Assembly: GCA_029851415.1 (NCBI GenBank)
Contig: CM056743.1
Location: 75,906,186 to 75,970,185 of the forward strand
DNA: 64,000 nucleotides
Source: Eretmocerus hayati
Taxonomy: Eukaryota; Arthropoda; Insecta; Hymenoptera; Aphelinidae
Reading direction: 5' to 3'
Shown here: positions 50,140 to 59,792 of the stretch, piece by piece
How positions within the stretch are numbered: the first letter of the stretch is position 1
Layout of the letters: every line of letters begins with the position of its first letter
Program-made: the position numbers and the translations under genes
The notes under the pieces: generated by a model
Databases searched by the model: none
Told to the model about the DNA's origin: nothing
What the model saw: the letters and a program-made list of their open reading frames with translations, nothing else

Positions 50140-50680
50140 TTCATAATAATTGATCGCCCAGCCAAAGTTTTTCCGTTCCCTTTCCGCGTATCGGGTCGCC
50201 TAAGCGGAAGGGGTGAAGTATGATGGGTGGATGGATGGGTGGATGGGTCGGTGATTGGGTGGCCGTACGGATCATGGGCAGGTGGTGAATCCGTGGGTGA
50301 TAGATCGATGAGTGGGTCTGTGGTTAGGTGATCGTATGGATCATGGGTGGGTGGATGAGTGGCTGAAAGGAACGTGGGTAGGCGAATTGGTGTGAATGTG
50401 TTATGAGGAATTGGGTCGTGAGGAATTGAGTTATGAGGAGTTACCTTTATGAAGAGAAAGCTTTATGAAAATCTCTAAATAATTCAAGACTGATAAATTC
50501 AATTCAGCCATTCATAGAATTCAGGACAGTCAATTCTTGGAGTAATTGAGCGCCAGTCTAAAAGTTGTCGGTCTGGATCTCTCGTCGCGGGTTGCTTTTG
50601 TGGAAAGGCTCAAGTATGATGTTGGTGAGTGGATGAGTGGATGAGTCGTTAGATGGGTGGGTAGGTCCTTGATCAGGAGA
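50140..50680 (+). repeat. Dispersed repeat family G, copies 2 and 3
   Basis: Copy 2 (50.14-50.42 kb): GCCCAGCCAAAGTTTTTCCG, GCGTATCGGGTCGCC, GGAAGGGGTGAAGTATGATGG and a long GGATGGGTGG-type tail. Copy 3 (50.54-50.68 kb) is more diverged: GCGCCAGTCTAAAAG, AAGGCTCAAGTATGATG and a short GTGGATGAGTGG tail. Both match the order of blocks at 32.12 kb. Confidence 0.7.
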
Positions 50681-51760
50681 AAGGAATCTGAGACCCGACC
50701 CATTCCTGTATATCGTTTTCTCGTGGAATTACTCATATGAGGATACCTCTGAAACTTTCGACTTTTGCTGTCACAGCTCAACCAAACTGGTTATAGGGCG
50801 TTTCTTCACGTCCAACCTGCCAAACTATTCCGTTCAAATGTCCTGAGCGTGGTCAACAAGTGAGAGCTTAATTGGTGGACGTGGAGAGATATTATAGTCA
50901 ATAATGTGCGAGAAAACAACCGTAAATCGAAGAATTCACGTGTCACAACGTCAGGCACTTGAAATTTGGCAGGCTCTCGTGAGTGGAGCGTTTCTGATCA
51001 AGTTCTGTAACTTCTCAGACTGATTCCTAATGGCCCAAAGTTACGATTTTCCTGTCGGAGGAAAGTATGCCTGACTGTGTTCAGCCGTCACACGTAGAGA
51101 TGTGAGTGTCACAGATTTTTGGGAAAAAATTCTCGACTCGCTTTAGACGCTACAGCTCGTGGAGCGTGATCTAAAGATACTCTGGTGGATCTTCATCATG
51201 TTTTTCATGAGAGAACAAAGAAATTGAGCTACTGTAGACCTATGTGCGTTGACGGAGAAGCCAGGGAACCGGATAAAACGAAAGAGAGAACATCCTTACA
51301 ACATGTCTAATCGTACAGCTTTTGGAAGGCACGCGCGCCTTAGGGAGGGGGGGGGCACAGACCTGTAAACACTGTAAAAATGTTACGAATACCCTCAAAA
51401 TATCATACCGATTTCCATCCACCGAGATTTTGGACGTTCCACGTGTACCATTCGTTTGAGCGAGGGCTGTGCAGTTGCAATTTTGTGAATAATGCATCGA
51501 GAAATGATGAAACCATTGGTGGAGTGTTCATTATATTCCAATTCTGACTTTCGTGACTACATTCTAACACCTGATTGCATGCAATCTTGATACTTGAACT
51601 ATTGTGCTTGCTCAATAACAGGCTTTAGCCGTATATCTCGATTTCCACCGCTGTGACACTTTAGGCAGAAAATCAGAAGTTTCAGAGATATCCTCATATA
51701 CTATTCAGTGACCTTGGAAGGAATCTCACTCTCACAATACTTAGCAACTTGCACAGCTCA
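50681..51760. repeat. Family P copy 3 with a partial inverted partner
   Basis: 50681-50760 holds AATCTGAGACCC and CGTTTTCTCGTGGAATTACTC as in family P. Just downstream, ATATGAGGATACCTCTGAAAC (~50727) and CTGTCACAGCTC are mirrored near 51.66-51.70 kb (GTTTCAGAGATATCCTCATAT). The interior ~900 bp does not pair convincingly. No gene recognised. Confidence 0.5.
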
Positions 51761-52430
51761 TTCCCACATCGAGTTGAATGAACCGGAATCGATCAATGGA
51801 GCTGTTATTTTTCTTCGAATAATTCTGTTGAATTGTTCGGCTGTGCGGTCATGTTGAGGAGTATACACAGTGGCCCAACAAAATCGCCTCCTGGAAAATT
51901 TTTCCTTCCAGTTGGGTTCTTTTGGAAACTGTGGATATCACTCTGGGTTTTCAGGTCCAAGGATTCCGAAGAACTAGATTTCAGGGCCCGAAAATGTAGT
52001 AGTCGAGACCCACAAATTCAAGCTCAAAATAGGTGAAATTTGTCAAGACAACTCGGGCTCAATTGAGAGGTCGTAAAATTCAACGAAGGTACGAGCCCTT
52101 GCAATTATCGTTCGATACGAAGCTGATTTTGTATTTGGAGTTGAATTTTGCAAGATTCGAAGAGTAAACTTATTCGACGTTAAATAGTACCTCCTGTGCC
52201 CAAAAAAGCGTCTTCAAATGAATGAAGAAAGAGAAAAAAAGAGTAAACTGGCTGCGTGAACTAGTCGCGTCAGCCGTGCCAACCACCCTCGACTTCGCCG
52301 AAATTCTTGAGTAACGGCGCTCCGTAAACGGGCGTCTGGTAGTATTTACATCGGATTCGGGTCCACGGGACAAGTTATGATCACAAGAGTGCCAATAATG
52401 TCAGCTGATTGATGATCCATGAAGCATGCT
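51761..52430. other. No gene recognised
   Basis: Short ORFs only, with no motif. A patch near 52.25-52.33 kb is slightly GC-rich. Confidence 0.4.
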
Positions 52431-52439
52431 TTGCTGAAG

Positions 52440-53150
52440 GAGCATGATTCCTCGTGGAAGCTGTCCAGACGCCTATAGCAACATAACCTGTGGATTCGTC
52501 CTCGTCGTGGATCTATCATATAATTATCGGTCGAATTCTTGAGAAAAATCAGGATTCTCATGCCCAAATCTGCCTGTATACTCTAATACAGAACAGATTC
52601 ATGTGTCATTCGCTTGTTCTGAGCGATATTTCCACGGTAATTCAAGCACAAATTCTGGAGGGAATTGTCTTCGTCTTGAGATCGATCAAAATAACTAATG
52701 AGTAGCTCCATCCAGACAACTCAAACTTGAATTAGCTTTCAACATTAGATCCTCATGAGAGTATCATCCGAAGCAAGAGAGTAACACTCTGTTTCGAGTG
52801 TAAGTTTGGCAATGAATTCGCTTAGGAAAAATGTCTGATCTCAAACCAGTGGCGAGAATCTTGGAGGCAAAGACAAACGACCGAACTCTCATCAATCAAC
52901 ACGATTCCGATGCCCTCAGTATCAAGATATCGTCGTACTCTCCTTTTGCCATAGGTCTTGAGTCGAATACTCTTCTTCTGAATCTGTGCTCGAATTCCCG
53001 CAGGAATATTGTCCAGAACAGAAGAATTACCCTTATTCATCCGTGATTGAGAATTCACATCAGAAAGACGATAGATCCAGGACAAAAACAATTCTTTAGA
53101 ATATGTTGCCATTGGCGTCTGCTCAGCATCTCATGCCGAATATGCTCTCT
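52440..53150. repeat. Long inverted repeat (fold-back locus 9)
   Basis: Left arm about 52440-52715, right arm about 52885-53150, spacer about 170 bp. Anchors: CAGACGCCTATAGCAACATA (~52467) against its near complement at ~53110, and TAATTCAAGCACAAATTCTG (~52640) against CGAATTCCCGCAGGAATA and neighbours (~52990). About 70% identity by eye. The same architecture as the loci in the first 22 kb. Confidence 0.75.
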
Positions 53151-53329
53151 CAGGGAATCATATCTTATTAATTTTGTATCATGATTCACCTAACATCATC
53201 AGGAATTATAACCTGTACTGCGGACCCATACCTATATTACGTCGGAAGGAGGGGTGATTCAAATGAATCACTGATGAGTGATGTGAATATATAGGTTTAA
53301 TGGCAGCTAAGATATACTCAAGAGAGAGA

Positions 53330-53560
53330 TATGATTCTGAAGGTTGATAAGAGCGGTCTGGCTGCCGCACGGCTCATCGTAGACGACGATGGTCCGTGCT
53401 GCAGCGTAGACCGATGCAGTGGAGATGTACTTCGCTCCGTCGAAGTGCTGACGGTGCATTCGCGATGGCCGGTGAACCGCGGACATACGTTGCGCGGCCG
53501 CGTAGCCGTCCCGGTCGCAACTTCATCGTGGCATGAAGGGGAGAGGTGAGATTAGGCACT
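53330..53560. other. GC/CpG-rich island with open frames
   Basis: About 220 bp of GC-rich, CpG-rich DNA in AT-rich surroundings. A minus-strand frame (including FDGAKYISTASVYAAARTIV) has strong third-position G/C, as a real exon would. A plus-strand frame is also open and meets a possible donor (GAGAG|gtgaga). No family recognised, so coding status is undecided. Confidence 0.3.
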
Positions 53561-54233
53561 GATCTCCACCTCTACTCACGTGACAGCTTATAGAAACCTA
53601 AATAGTAGCAGACGCCCGTTCACGAAATATCTTGACTTCAGAATTGTGGCAAAGTCTAGGGCGATTGGCACAGCAGTAGTTACCCTAGGATAATTCTTCC
53701 GACCAAAAACTATGTTTGGGCACTTCTCCCCATTCAAATACATGGGGAAACCAAAAGTGAGAAAAGCATTGCACGCATAGGCAAGAAACGCGCCGGTCAC
53801 TTTCCCCCTCTCTCCCTCTACTCTGGTGTTCCAGCATGGTATTGCCCTACAGATCTCGAGCCATACACCATGACCGTATCACAGTTTGATGCTAATACAC
53901 CCAAGGGCTCGAACGACATTGCTGAAACAGGTCCATATGCTGGTCGAGCCATACATATACTATGCTTGAGGCATATGCGCTCCTCCATATGCCAACGTAT
54001 CGTCCCTAACCAGATACTCGCTATACCCGATATTTCGTTCTGCTCGAGGATCTCTGACTCTGTCGCTTCGAGTCCCGCTGCCACCGCATTCTTCACCTCC
54101 ACAACGGGTTCCCACTCTCACTCCATACTCACTGTGTTGCCGCTGCCACCGCCGCCAATATCATCGTCCTCGCCACCACATCCAATTAATTCCCTCTCTC
54201 TCGCTCTACACATGATATTCGCTCTACCACAAC

Positions 54234-54282
<49 letters not shown>

Positions 54283-54798
54283 GCTTTTGCTCATTCTGTT
54301 ATGGCCTTATTCTGATACATATATACTTCGTAAGCCCAACAGCGTACTTAATTTTTTTTGCTGTTGAATAGCAATGTATGAAAAACTTTGTAGCTCGACT
54401 GCAGGCAAAGTTTCATCTCATATGTCTTATGCGTATGTCAATGCCCTCATACAACATCCTACACTCCATTCAGGTGACGTTTGCTGGTAGTTTATCGTCC
54501 TCACACTGAGCTTAGTCTAGCGAAGCTTCATTCTGTAGTTTCAGTTGTACTGCAAGCTACTGTGCGAGTAGTTGCTACAGTCACCAAGCTTTCAATATTT
54601 ACACAATTATGTTTCTCCTTTAATTCTGGCATTGTTTTGTCATTATTTCAAACCGTGAACAAATCAAGTGGAATGTATTCACTTATTCTTTGTGAATTCA
54701 TAGTCATGTGCAGTTTCACAATAGGTTTGATATTAATTGTTATTAAGCGACGTAGATTATCAACACGAGCTCGATTCATTTTACTCCAAGATAAACTC
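53561..54798. other. No gene; (CT)n microsatellite at about 54237-54285
   Basis: Open frames at 53.82-54.37 kb on both strands have no motif, and one reads through the CT repeat. The stretch 54.48-54.80 kb is open in frame with the reductase pseudogene and would add a hydrophobic segment, but it shows no similarity to that family and is probably not part of it. Confidence 0.4.
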
Positions 54799-55950
54799 AT
54801 GATGGAATCTACAAGTGGTTTATCTGAAAATGTGTGTTCTCCCCAGCAATCGAAGGTTGGTGGAACTAAACAAGAAAAGTTTATGTTGAACTCTAAGAGT
54901 GAGAATGAAGTTGCTTCCAAACAAGTACAACTCGTTGAAACACGTGGAAGTGAAATACTTGATACCCATTCTACTCTCAAGGAATTGGAACATGAGGAAC
55001 TTCTGCTTATGGAGAATCCTGACAGATTGGTATTGTTCCCCATCAAGTGGCCTATGATCTGGGAACTTTATAAACAACACAAAGCTTGTTCTTGGTCTGC
55101 TAAAGAGCTTGATTTCTCAAAGGATCTGATCGATTCTCAGCTAATGAGTCATGGAGAACAGCATTTTATTTCATACGTATTGGCATTCTTTGCCGCGTCG
55201 GATGGTATTGTAAATGAAAATTTACTATTACACTTTTCTCAAGGAGTTCAAATCCCGGAAGCGAAAGCATTTACGGGTTTCAAATAGCAATGGGAAATAT
55301 TTATCATGAAACTTATGCTCTTCTCCTGGATTCATATATTCAAGATTCTGTGGGAAAGAGTTTTCTATTTAACGTTATACAGACAATGGAGTGTGTTGCC
55401 CTAAAATCACATTGGGCCTTGAGGTGGATCAACGATTCATCTGTAGCATTCGCTGAACGCTTAGTGGCTTTCGCTGCAGTTGAAGGAATCTTTTCCAGCG
55501 GTAGTTTTGCTAGCATCTCCTGGCTCAGGACAAAAGCAAAAATGTCTGGACTCACTACATCGAATGAATTTATTTCGAGAGACGAAAGTTTACACACGAA
55601 GTTCGCGTCTGTATCATCCAAGTTGTTAAACAGGAAACCATTGCAGGAGCGCGTTTATGAAATCATCCGTGATGCTGTGAAAATCAAAAAGAATTTTGTT
55701 TGCGAATCTACCTGTAGCACTCATTGGAATGAACAATAGGTTGATGAGTGAATACATCGAATTTGTAGAGGATTTTCTACTCGATAAACTAGGTTTTCCA
55801 AAGATTTTCCATACCGGAAACCCATTTTCCTTCATGGATGCTATAAGTATCGAGTCTAAGTCTAATTTCTTCGAGAAAAAATTTAGCGAGTATCAGAACT
55901 GGGGAGTGGTTGGAGACACTTCCACGTTCAATATTGATGCAGATTTCTAA
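54799..55950 (+). pseudogene. Ribonucleotide reductase small subunit, intronless and decayed
   Basis: The family makes the diiron-tyrosyl radical subunit that lets cells or viruses form dNTPs. Recognisable pieces: AFFAASDGIVNENLL, ALRWIND, FAAVEGIFSSGSFASI, RDESLHTKF, LIGMN and the C-terminal FNIDADF tail that docks to the large subunit. Breaks: a one-base shift near 55270 ending the first frame at 55287, and another near 55700 ending the second at 55739. Two metal ligands are also lost: the usual Glu and His of the helix after GFQIAM read Gly and Tyr in GNIYHETY. The radical Tyr position is kept. The gene has no introns and is diverged from what I would expect of an insect housekeeping copy. 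It could be viral cargo or an old retrocopy. Both shifts lie next to homopolymers, so sequencing error should be excluded. Confidence 0.88.
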
Positions 55951-56009
55951 ATATTATGGGATTTAAGCAAAACATTACTATATAACCTATAAGGTGGTAG
56001 GGAAAACAG

Positions 56010-56018
56010 TATATAAAT
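56010..56018 (+). promoter_or_regulatory. TATA box upstream of the two-exon gene
   Basis: TATATAAAT lies about 34-42 bp upstream of the ATG at 56052, a good distance for a Pol II core promoter with a short leader. Confidence 0.6.
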
Positions 56019-56051
56019 GGGTGTTCATCGATATGAACTAATAGTTCAGCA

Positions 56052-56485
56052 ATGTACTCCGTAGGAAGAGACGGTGAGTGTTACTTTGAAAAAGGTCTGA
56101 TCTCTCTCTGTCTCCCCCTCTCATATAATTTTTCTTTCTCCCCCCAGGTCAACTAGAAATAATCAACGCTCTCGTCAATTATGAGCGAGATCACGTTTAC
56201 GGAGATTCATTCATTCACTACTGTATAGCATATCAACATTTAAACGTCTCACACAGATTTTCAATCGTGTCTGAGCTGACTCGTGGGCATTCAATTCTAT
56301 CAGTGGTCACTTACCACAGACTTGATGATGGAATTTTCGAGATAGATGGAAATACGAGTAACTATAATAGATGCTTACCGAAAACATACTACAAAATTGG
56401 AAACATTAAAGAAATTGCTGGTTTCCCCTGGCATTGCAGACACCACCTCTCAAACATTCAAGTGGTGAGCATGAAGAACAGGTAA
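56052..56485 (+). CDS. Small two-exon gene of unknown function
   Basis: Exon 1 is 56052-56073 (MYSVGRD plus one base) and ends at a consensus donor, G|gtgagt. The intron is 56074-56147, with a pyrimidine-rich tract and cccccag acceptor. Exon 2 is 56148-56485, in frame to TAA. The product is ~119 residues, beginning MYSVGRDGQLEIINALVNY, with a Cys/His-containing C-terminal part (FPWHCRHHLSN) but no signal peptide or membrane segment. I recognise no family. The short intron with perfect signals, the TATA box and the intact frame suggest it is expressed. It sits between the reductase pseudogene and the tRNA pair, on the same strand. Confidence 0.6.
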
Positions 56486-56586
56486 CTCGAGTGAATGAAG
56501 TTTTTATTTCTCAATGATGATTCCAGTGATTCATGTTTCATATTTCCCTCCAATAATTCTAGGTTACAGATTCAACAAGAAAGACA

Positions 56587-56658
56587 ATCGGAATAGCTCA
56601 GTGGGAGAGCGTATGACTGAAGATCATGATGTCCTCGGTTCGATCCCGAGTTCCGACA
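56587..56658 (+). tRNA. tRNA-Phe(GAA)-like gene
   Basis: 72-nt cloverleaf. The acceptor ATCGGAA/TTCCGAC has six of seven pairs, with A-C at the 1-72 position. The D-stem is GCTC/GAGC. The anticodon arm TATGA-CTGAAGA-TCATG has GAA at 34-36 and G37, as in tRNA-Phe. The T-arm is CTCGG-TTCGATC-CCGAG with a perfect B box, and a T-run terminator follows. The end mismatch leaves function in doubt. Confidence 0.82.
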
Positions 56659-56720
56659 GTTTTTTTCTCCTTCCCGATCATCGAATAAGTTCTACAGATA
56701 AGCTATGAGCTCTATCACAA

Positions 56721-56793
56721 GCCGCAATAGCTTAGTTGGTAGAGCTTATGACTTTTGATCATACAGTCCTCGGTTCAAGTCCGAGTTTCGGCA
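56721..56793 (+). tRNA. tRNA with UUU anticodon on a Phe-like body
   Basis: 73-nt cloverleaf. The acceptor GCCGCAA/TTTCGGC has one C-U mismatch. The D-stem GCTT/GAGC, anticodon arm TATGA-CTTTTGA-TCATA and T-arm CTCGG-TTCAAGT-CCGAG all pair. The anticodon at 34-36 is TTT, formally Lys(UUU), but G37 and the body match the adjacent Phe-like tRNA rather than an animal tRNA-Lys. A T-run lies downstream. The pair are paralogues, 62 bp apart. Confidence 0.8.
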
Positions 56794-56930
56794 AAAATTT
56801 TCTTTCTATTTTTTTTTCTCTCCTGATATCCATTACGAGTGGAAATTTGTGAGGTACGTTTGAGTGGATGAATGAAATACTCTCATTCATTTTCCAAGTA
56901 AGTATAATTTTATTTTATTTTCCAAACAAT

Positions 56931-57893
56931 TCATAGAAATGATTTCTGATCTATCCAGCTATTCATGGATGAAGGTAGGCCCCACCATTTTACAAAAGAT
57001 TTCCCATCTTTTCTTCTGAGTATTTTTGCCACTAATTGGACATTGGGATCATGTACTTTGGATAATTCTTGCGAGTAAAATTGACCCGATATTGGGTCAA
57101 TTTTATCATCTACCAAATGATATGTAACAGGCCATGCATTATGATTCACTCGAGCAATTTTAAAAATCTGAGCTGTCCAGTTGGCTATATATCTTTTTGA
57201 GAAGATGGTTTTATACTTTGATACTCGCACATAATCACCCACTTCGAATTCAGATTCTTAGAGATGTGGTTCACTAGCATAGACAGTTTTCAATAATCTC
57301 GATTCAATTTTCGACTGGTTGGCGGATCGCTTCCACACCTGTATGGGTTTCATTCCAATAGTTCTATGTACATCGTCGTGATTATACTGGTGTACCAAGT
57401 CCTGTATAATATCAATACAATGATAGCTACCTCTCAATGAAAAGAAACGATATATTTTCCCGTTGATTGTTCTTATGAAACGTTCGACAGTTGTTGCCTT
57501 ACAAACTGAGTACGAGGAATAATGATTGATGTTTCGATCTTTCATCAGCTGTGAAAATGTGGAGATGTGAAATTCAGTGCCTTGATCACTCTGTAAGTTT
57601 TTTGGCTTTCTATGCTCCCTGTCCAAGATTGATTTGAACGCTTCAGAGACGTGTGAGGCTTGTTTCGACTGAATTGCAATGCACCATGCATACTTGGAAA
57701 ATACGTCTATTACAGCGAGTATGTACTTATAATTTTTGTTAACCTTAGCGTAATTGATCATAACCACAACATCAATTTGCCAAGTGTCATCAATCCCTCG
57801 TACATCTACTTTCCGACGAAGAAAATTTCTCCTCGCTGGAGCATGTATCTCCTTAACCAAACGTCTTTTTTGTGAACTGTATTGATCCATCAT
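56931..57893 (-). pseudogene. Polinton-type integrase with C-terminal chromodomain, one stop
   Basis: The catalytic core lies in 57893-57258: residues Asp41 (WQIDVV), Asp103 (SDQGTEF) and Glu137 (TTVERF) form the DDE triad of the retroviral-type RVE fold. RRNFLRRKVDVRGIDDTW precedes it, as in Polinton integrases. An in-frame TAA at 57258-57260 follows. The same frame then resumes (FEVGDYVRVSK) and ends in a chromodomain-like stretch (VAKILRRKDGKSFVKWWG ... SWI). The usual N-terminal zinc-binding part is short or missing. The enzyme would insert the element in the host chromosome. One nonsense codon removes the chromodomain but leaves the core. Confidence 0.9.
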
Positions 57894-58036
57894 TGTTTCA
57901 GAGATATGTATACTACCATCTCACTCGTTCAACTGAGCTCAACGTCCAACAAGATAGTTACTTATACCGTATTGTAGTGAGAGATAGGGATGTATAGGAG
58001 GGGGTAGGTTTAATTGAAAAGAGTCAGGTCTCTCTC

Positions 58037-58041
<5 letters not shown>

Positions 58042-58081
<40 letters not shown>
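58042..58081. repeat. (TA)n microsatellite
   Basis: About 40 bp of TA dinucleotide. It provides the TA target of the adjacent pogo-like element. Confidence 0.95.
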
Positions 58082-58084
<3 letters not shown>

Positions 58085-58780
58085 TGGAAGTTCGATATAA
58101 CGAACTGGAAGGGACCGGCCTCCGCCTTCGTTATATCGAGGTTTCGTTATACCGAAGTTTCGTACCAAAACCGCATGTGCAAAACCTCCTAAGTACAACT
58201 TGCCAGACAAATCTTCGATATTCAAGATTAGTTCGTCAAATGATCTGTTCCGACGTTTGAGAGTTTTGTTGCCCCTGGAAAGAGCCATTTTTGGCTCCGG
58301 GAAGGGCCGTATGGGTGAGTACGGGCTCAATTTTCGTTAGAATTTTAAGAGACGACTTGTCGTCCTTCAATGTCCATTTTTCTTTTCACTCCCCAGCAAA
58401 GGTTTTGCAATCTTAGAAGAAGACCTGGCTTGATATCCTCAAAAAAGAGTCGACCGGTGGTCTCGGATTTCGAATTCGATTTGTCATCAGTGAACTTCTC
58501 ATTGGCTTCCAATCTACCGAAGTATTTGAGGATTTTGTTGACTCATAATTCACTGAGCAGACCCTGCATGAGATTCCTTTCTCAGAGACCACCACACACT
58601 CAATTTCTTTTTGGAATTCTAATCTGTCTTTCGGACAAAACTTCGTTATAACGAGGTTCGAATTCGTAATAACGGGGTAATTCAACACAGGCGTAGATAG
58701 GAAATCCAAGGGACCGGAGCTCTACTGCGTTATACCGAGGATTTTGGTACATCGGAGTTCGTTATATCGAAGTTTCACTG
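58082..58780. mobile_element. Non-autonomous pogo/Tigger-like transposon
   Basis: The 699-bp element has terminal inverted repeats CAGTGGAAGTTCGATATAAC and, on the other strand, CAGTGAAACTTCGATATAAC, and TA on both sides (58080-58081 and 58781-58782). Such ends with a TA duplication belong to the pogo branch of Tc1/mariner. Subterminal CGTTATA-type motifs repeat within it. No transposase ORF. It truncates the 3' end of the neighbouring viral gene, whose last codons read into it. Confidence 0.92.
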
Positions 58781-58782
58781 TA

Positions 58783-59705
58783 TTTTCATCCATATATAAT
58801 CAAACTGTGATTTGGGTATATTGATGATGCTTCTATAATGTTTCAAACATGATTCTTTTTCGGGATGATGCATATATTGTACCGTTCGCTTAGCACATCT
58901 ATATTTTGAGTTATCGTAGAATTCACATGGTGTATAGTTGAATTTCTCAGTGAAGTATACATCCTGGTTAACGCGACAAGTTTCAGGAATGTTCTTCATC
59001 CAATATCCCGAATGTTTCCGGAAAAAATGAGGCAGTTGTCTGCTCAACCATCTTTGTTTCACATCACTCACTCCCAAAATGAATAATATCCACGCGGAAA
59101 CATGAAGGCGAATATTCGAGCTCATCCAGTAGAGGCGCGAGCATCTCACTCCACGCACAGTGGGGCCAGGGCATCTTTCTAGGGCTCAGTGCCACGCAAC
59201 TTCTCAACTTATCGCCGTGTCCGGGATCGGACGGTATTCTGATAACTGAGAGCAACATTCCCCGTTCCCGGGCATGACAATAAGTTGAGAATTTGCGTGG
59301 CGCTGAGCCCTAGAAAGATGCGCGGGCCCCACTGTGCCACGGCACAGAGCCTGCAACCCATGGAATGTTGTGAACATATGTTCGATGATGAATCATCTGC
59401 TCCACACCACTAGCTGATGGTGTTCCGATCTCTGGCGGTGGACCCACTGTATAGTGAAGAATCTTGTACGATGTTGGACAACATTCATACATTTCTTGAT
59501 TCAAAAGAGCTATTCTTTTTGGGAAAAAATCTCGACCAATGGTATAGCCTTGTATATCAAGATAAAATTTATCAGCAGCCATAGGACTTGCCGCCTCCAT
59601 TCGACGTTTGAACTCATCTACGCTTACGACATTGAACCACCACATCTTCCTGGCCGCTGTCTCCTGTTCCTCATCCATCTCCTTCTTCTTCTTTTCCTTC
59701 TGCAA
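58783..59705 (-). pseudogene. Unknown viral-region gene downstream of the capsid gene, interrupted twice
   Basis: The N-terminal part (59705 to about 59335) reads a charged KEKKKKEMDEEQETA segment then FYLDIQGYTIGRDFFPKR ... HYTVGPPPE. The C-terminal part (about 59157-58783) includes HPEKESCLKHYRS. A 177-bp transposon separates them, and a pogo-like element removes the end. The D-I-Q-G motif near the start resembles uncharacterised proteins I associate with Polinton-type elements, but I cannot assign an activity. It follows the capsid gene directly on the same strand and in the same frame. That the two parts are one gene is an inference from position and strand. Confidence 0.6.
59158..59334. 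mobile_element. 177-bp MITE with ~55-bp terminal inverted repeats
   Basis: CAGTGGGGCCAGGGCATCTT at the left end is mirrored at the right (rc CAGTGGGGCCCGCGCATCTT). The match continues through CTAGGGCTCAG and CTCAACTTA. The match can be extended outward to GCACAGTGG, leaving a possible CAC direct repeat on each side. An 8-bp duplication could not be aligned, so hAT versus another superfamily is open. It splits a viral gene. Confidence 0.88.
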
Positions 59706-59792
59706 TTGCGTTCTCCCTCTCTCGAAGAAATTGTTCTTGTCAGAATCCCTCTCAAATTGCTCCCACTCCTGCCGTGAAGGCTTGAACAGGAA

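Noticed and set aside
53870..54367. 165-codon ORF
   Set aside because: Ends in a translated (CT)n repeat, has no recognisable domain, and an opposite-strand ORF overlaps it.
54481..54798. N-terminal extension of the reductase ORF with a membrane-like segment
   Set aside because: Nothing like it is expected in the small-subunit family; more likely an upstream stretch open by chance.
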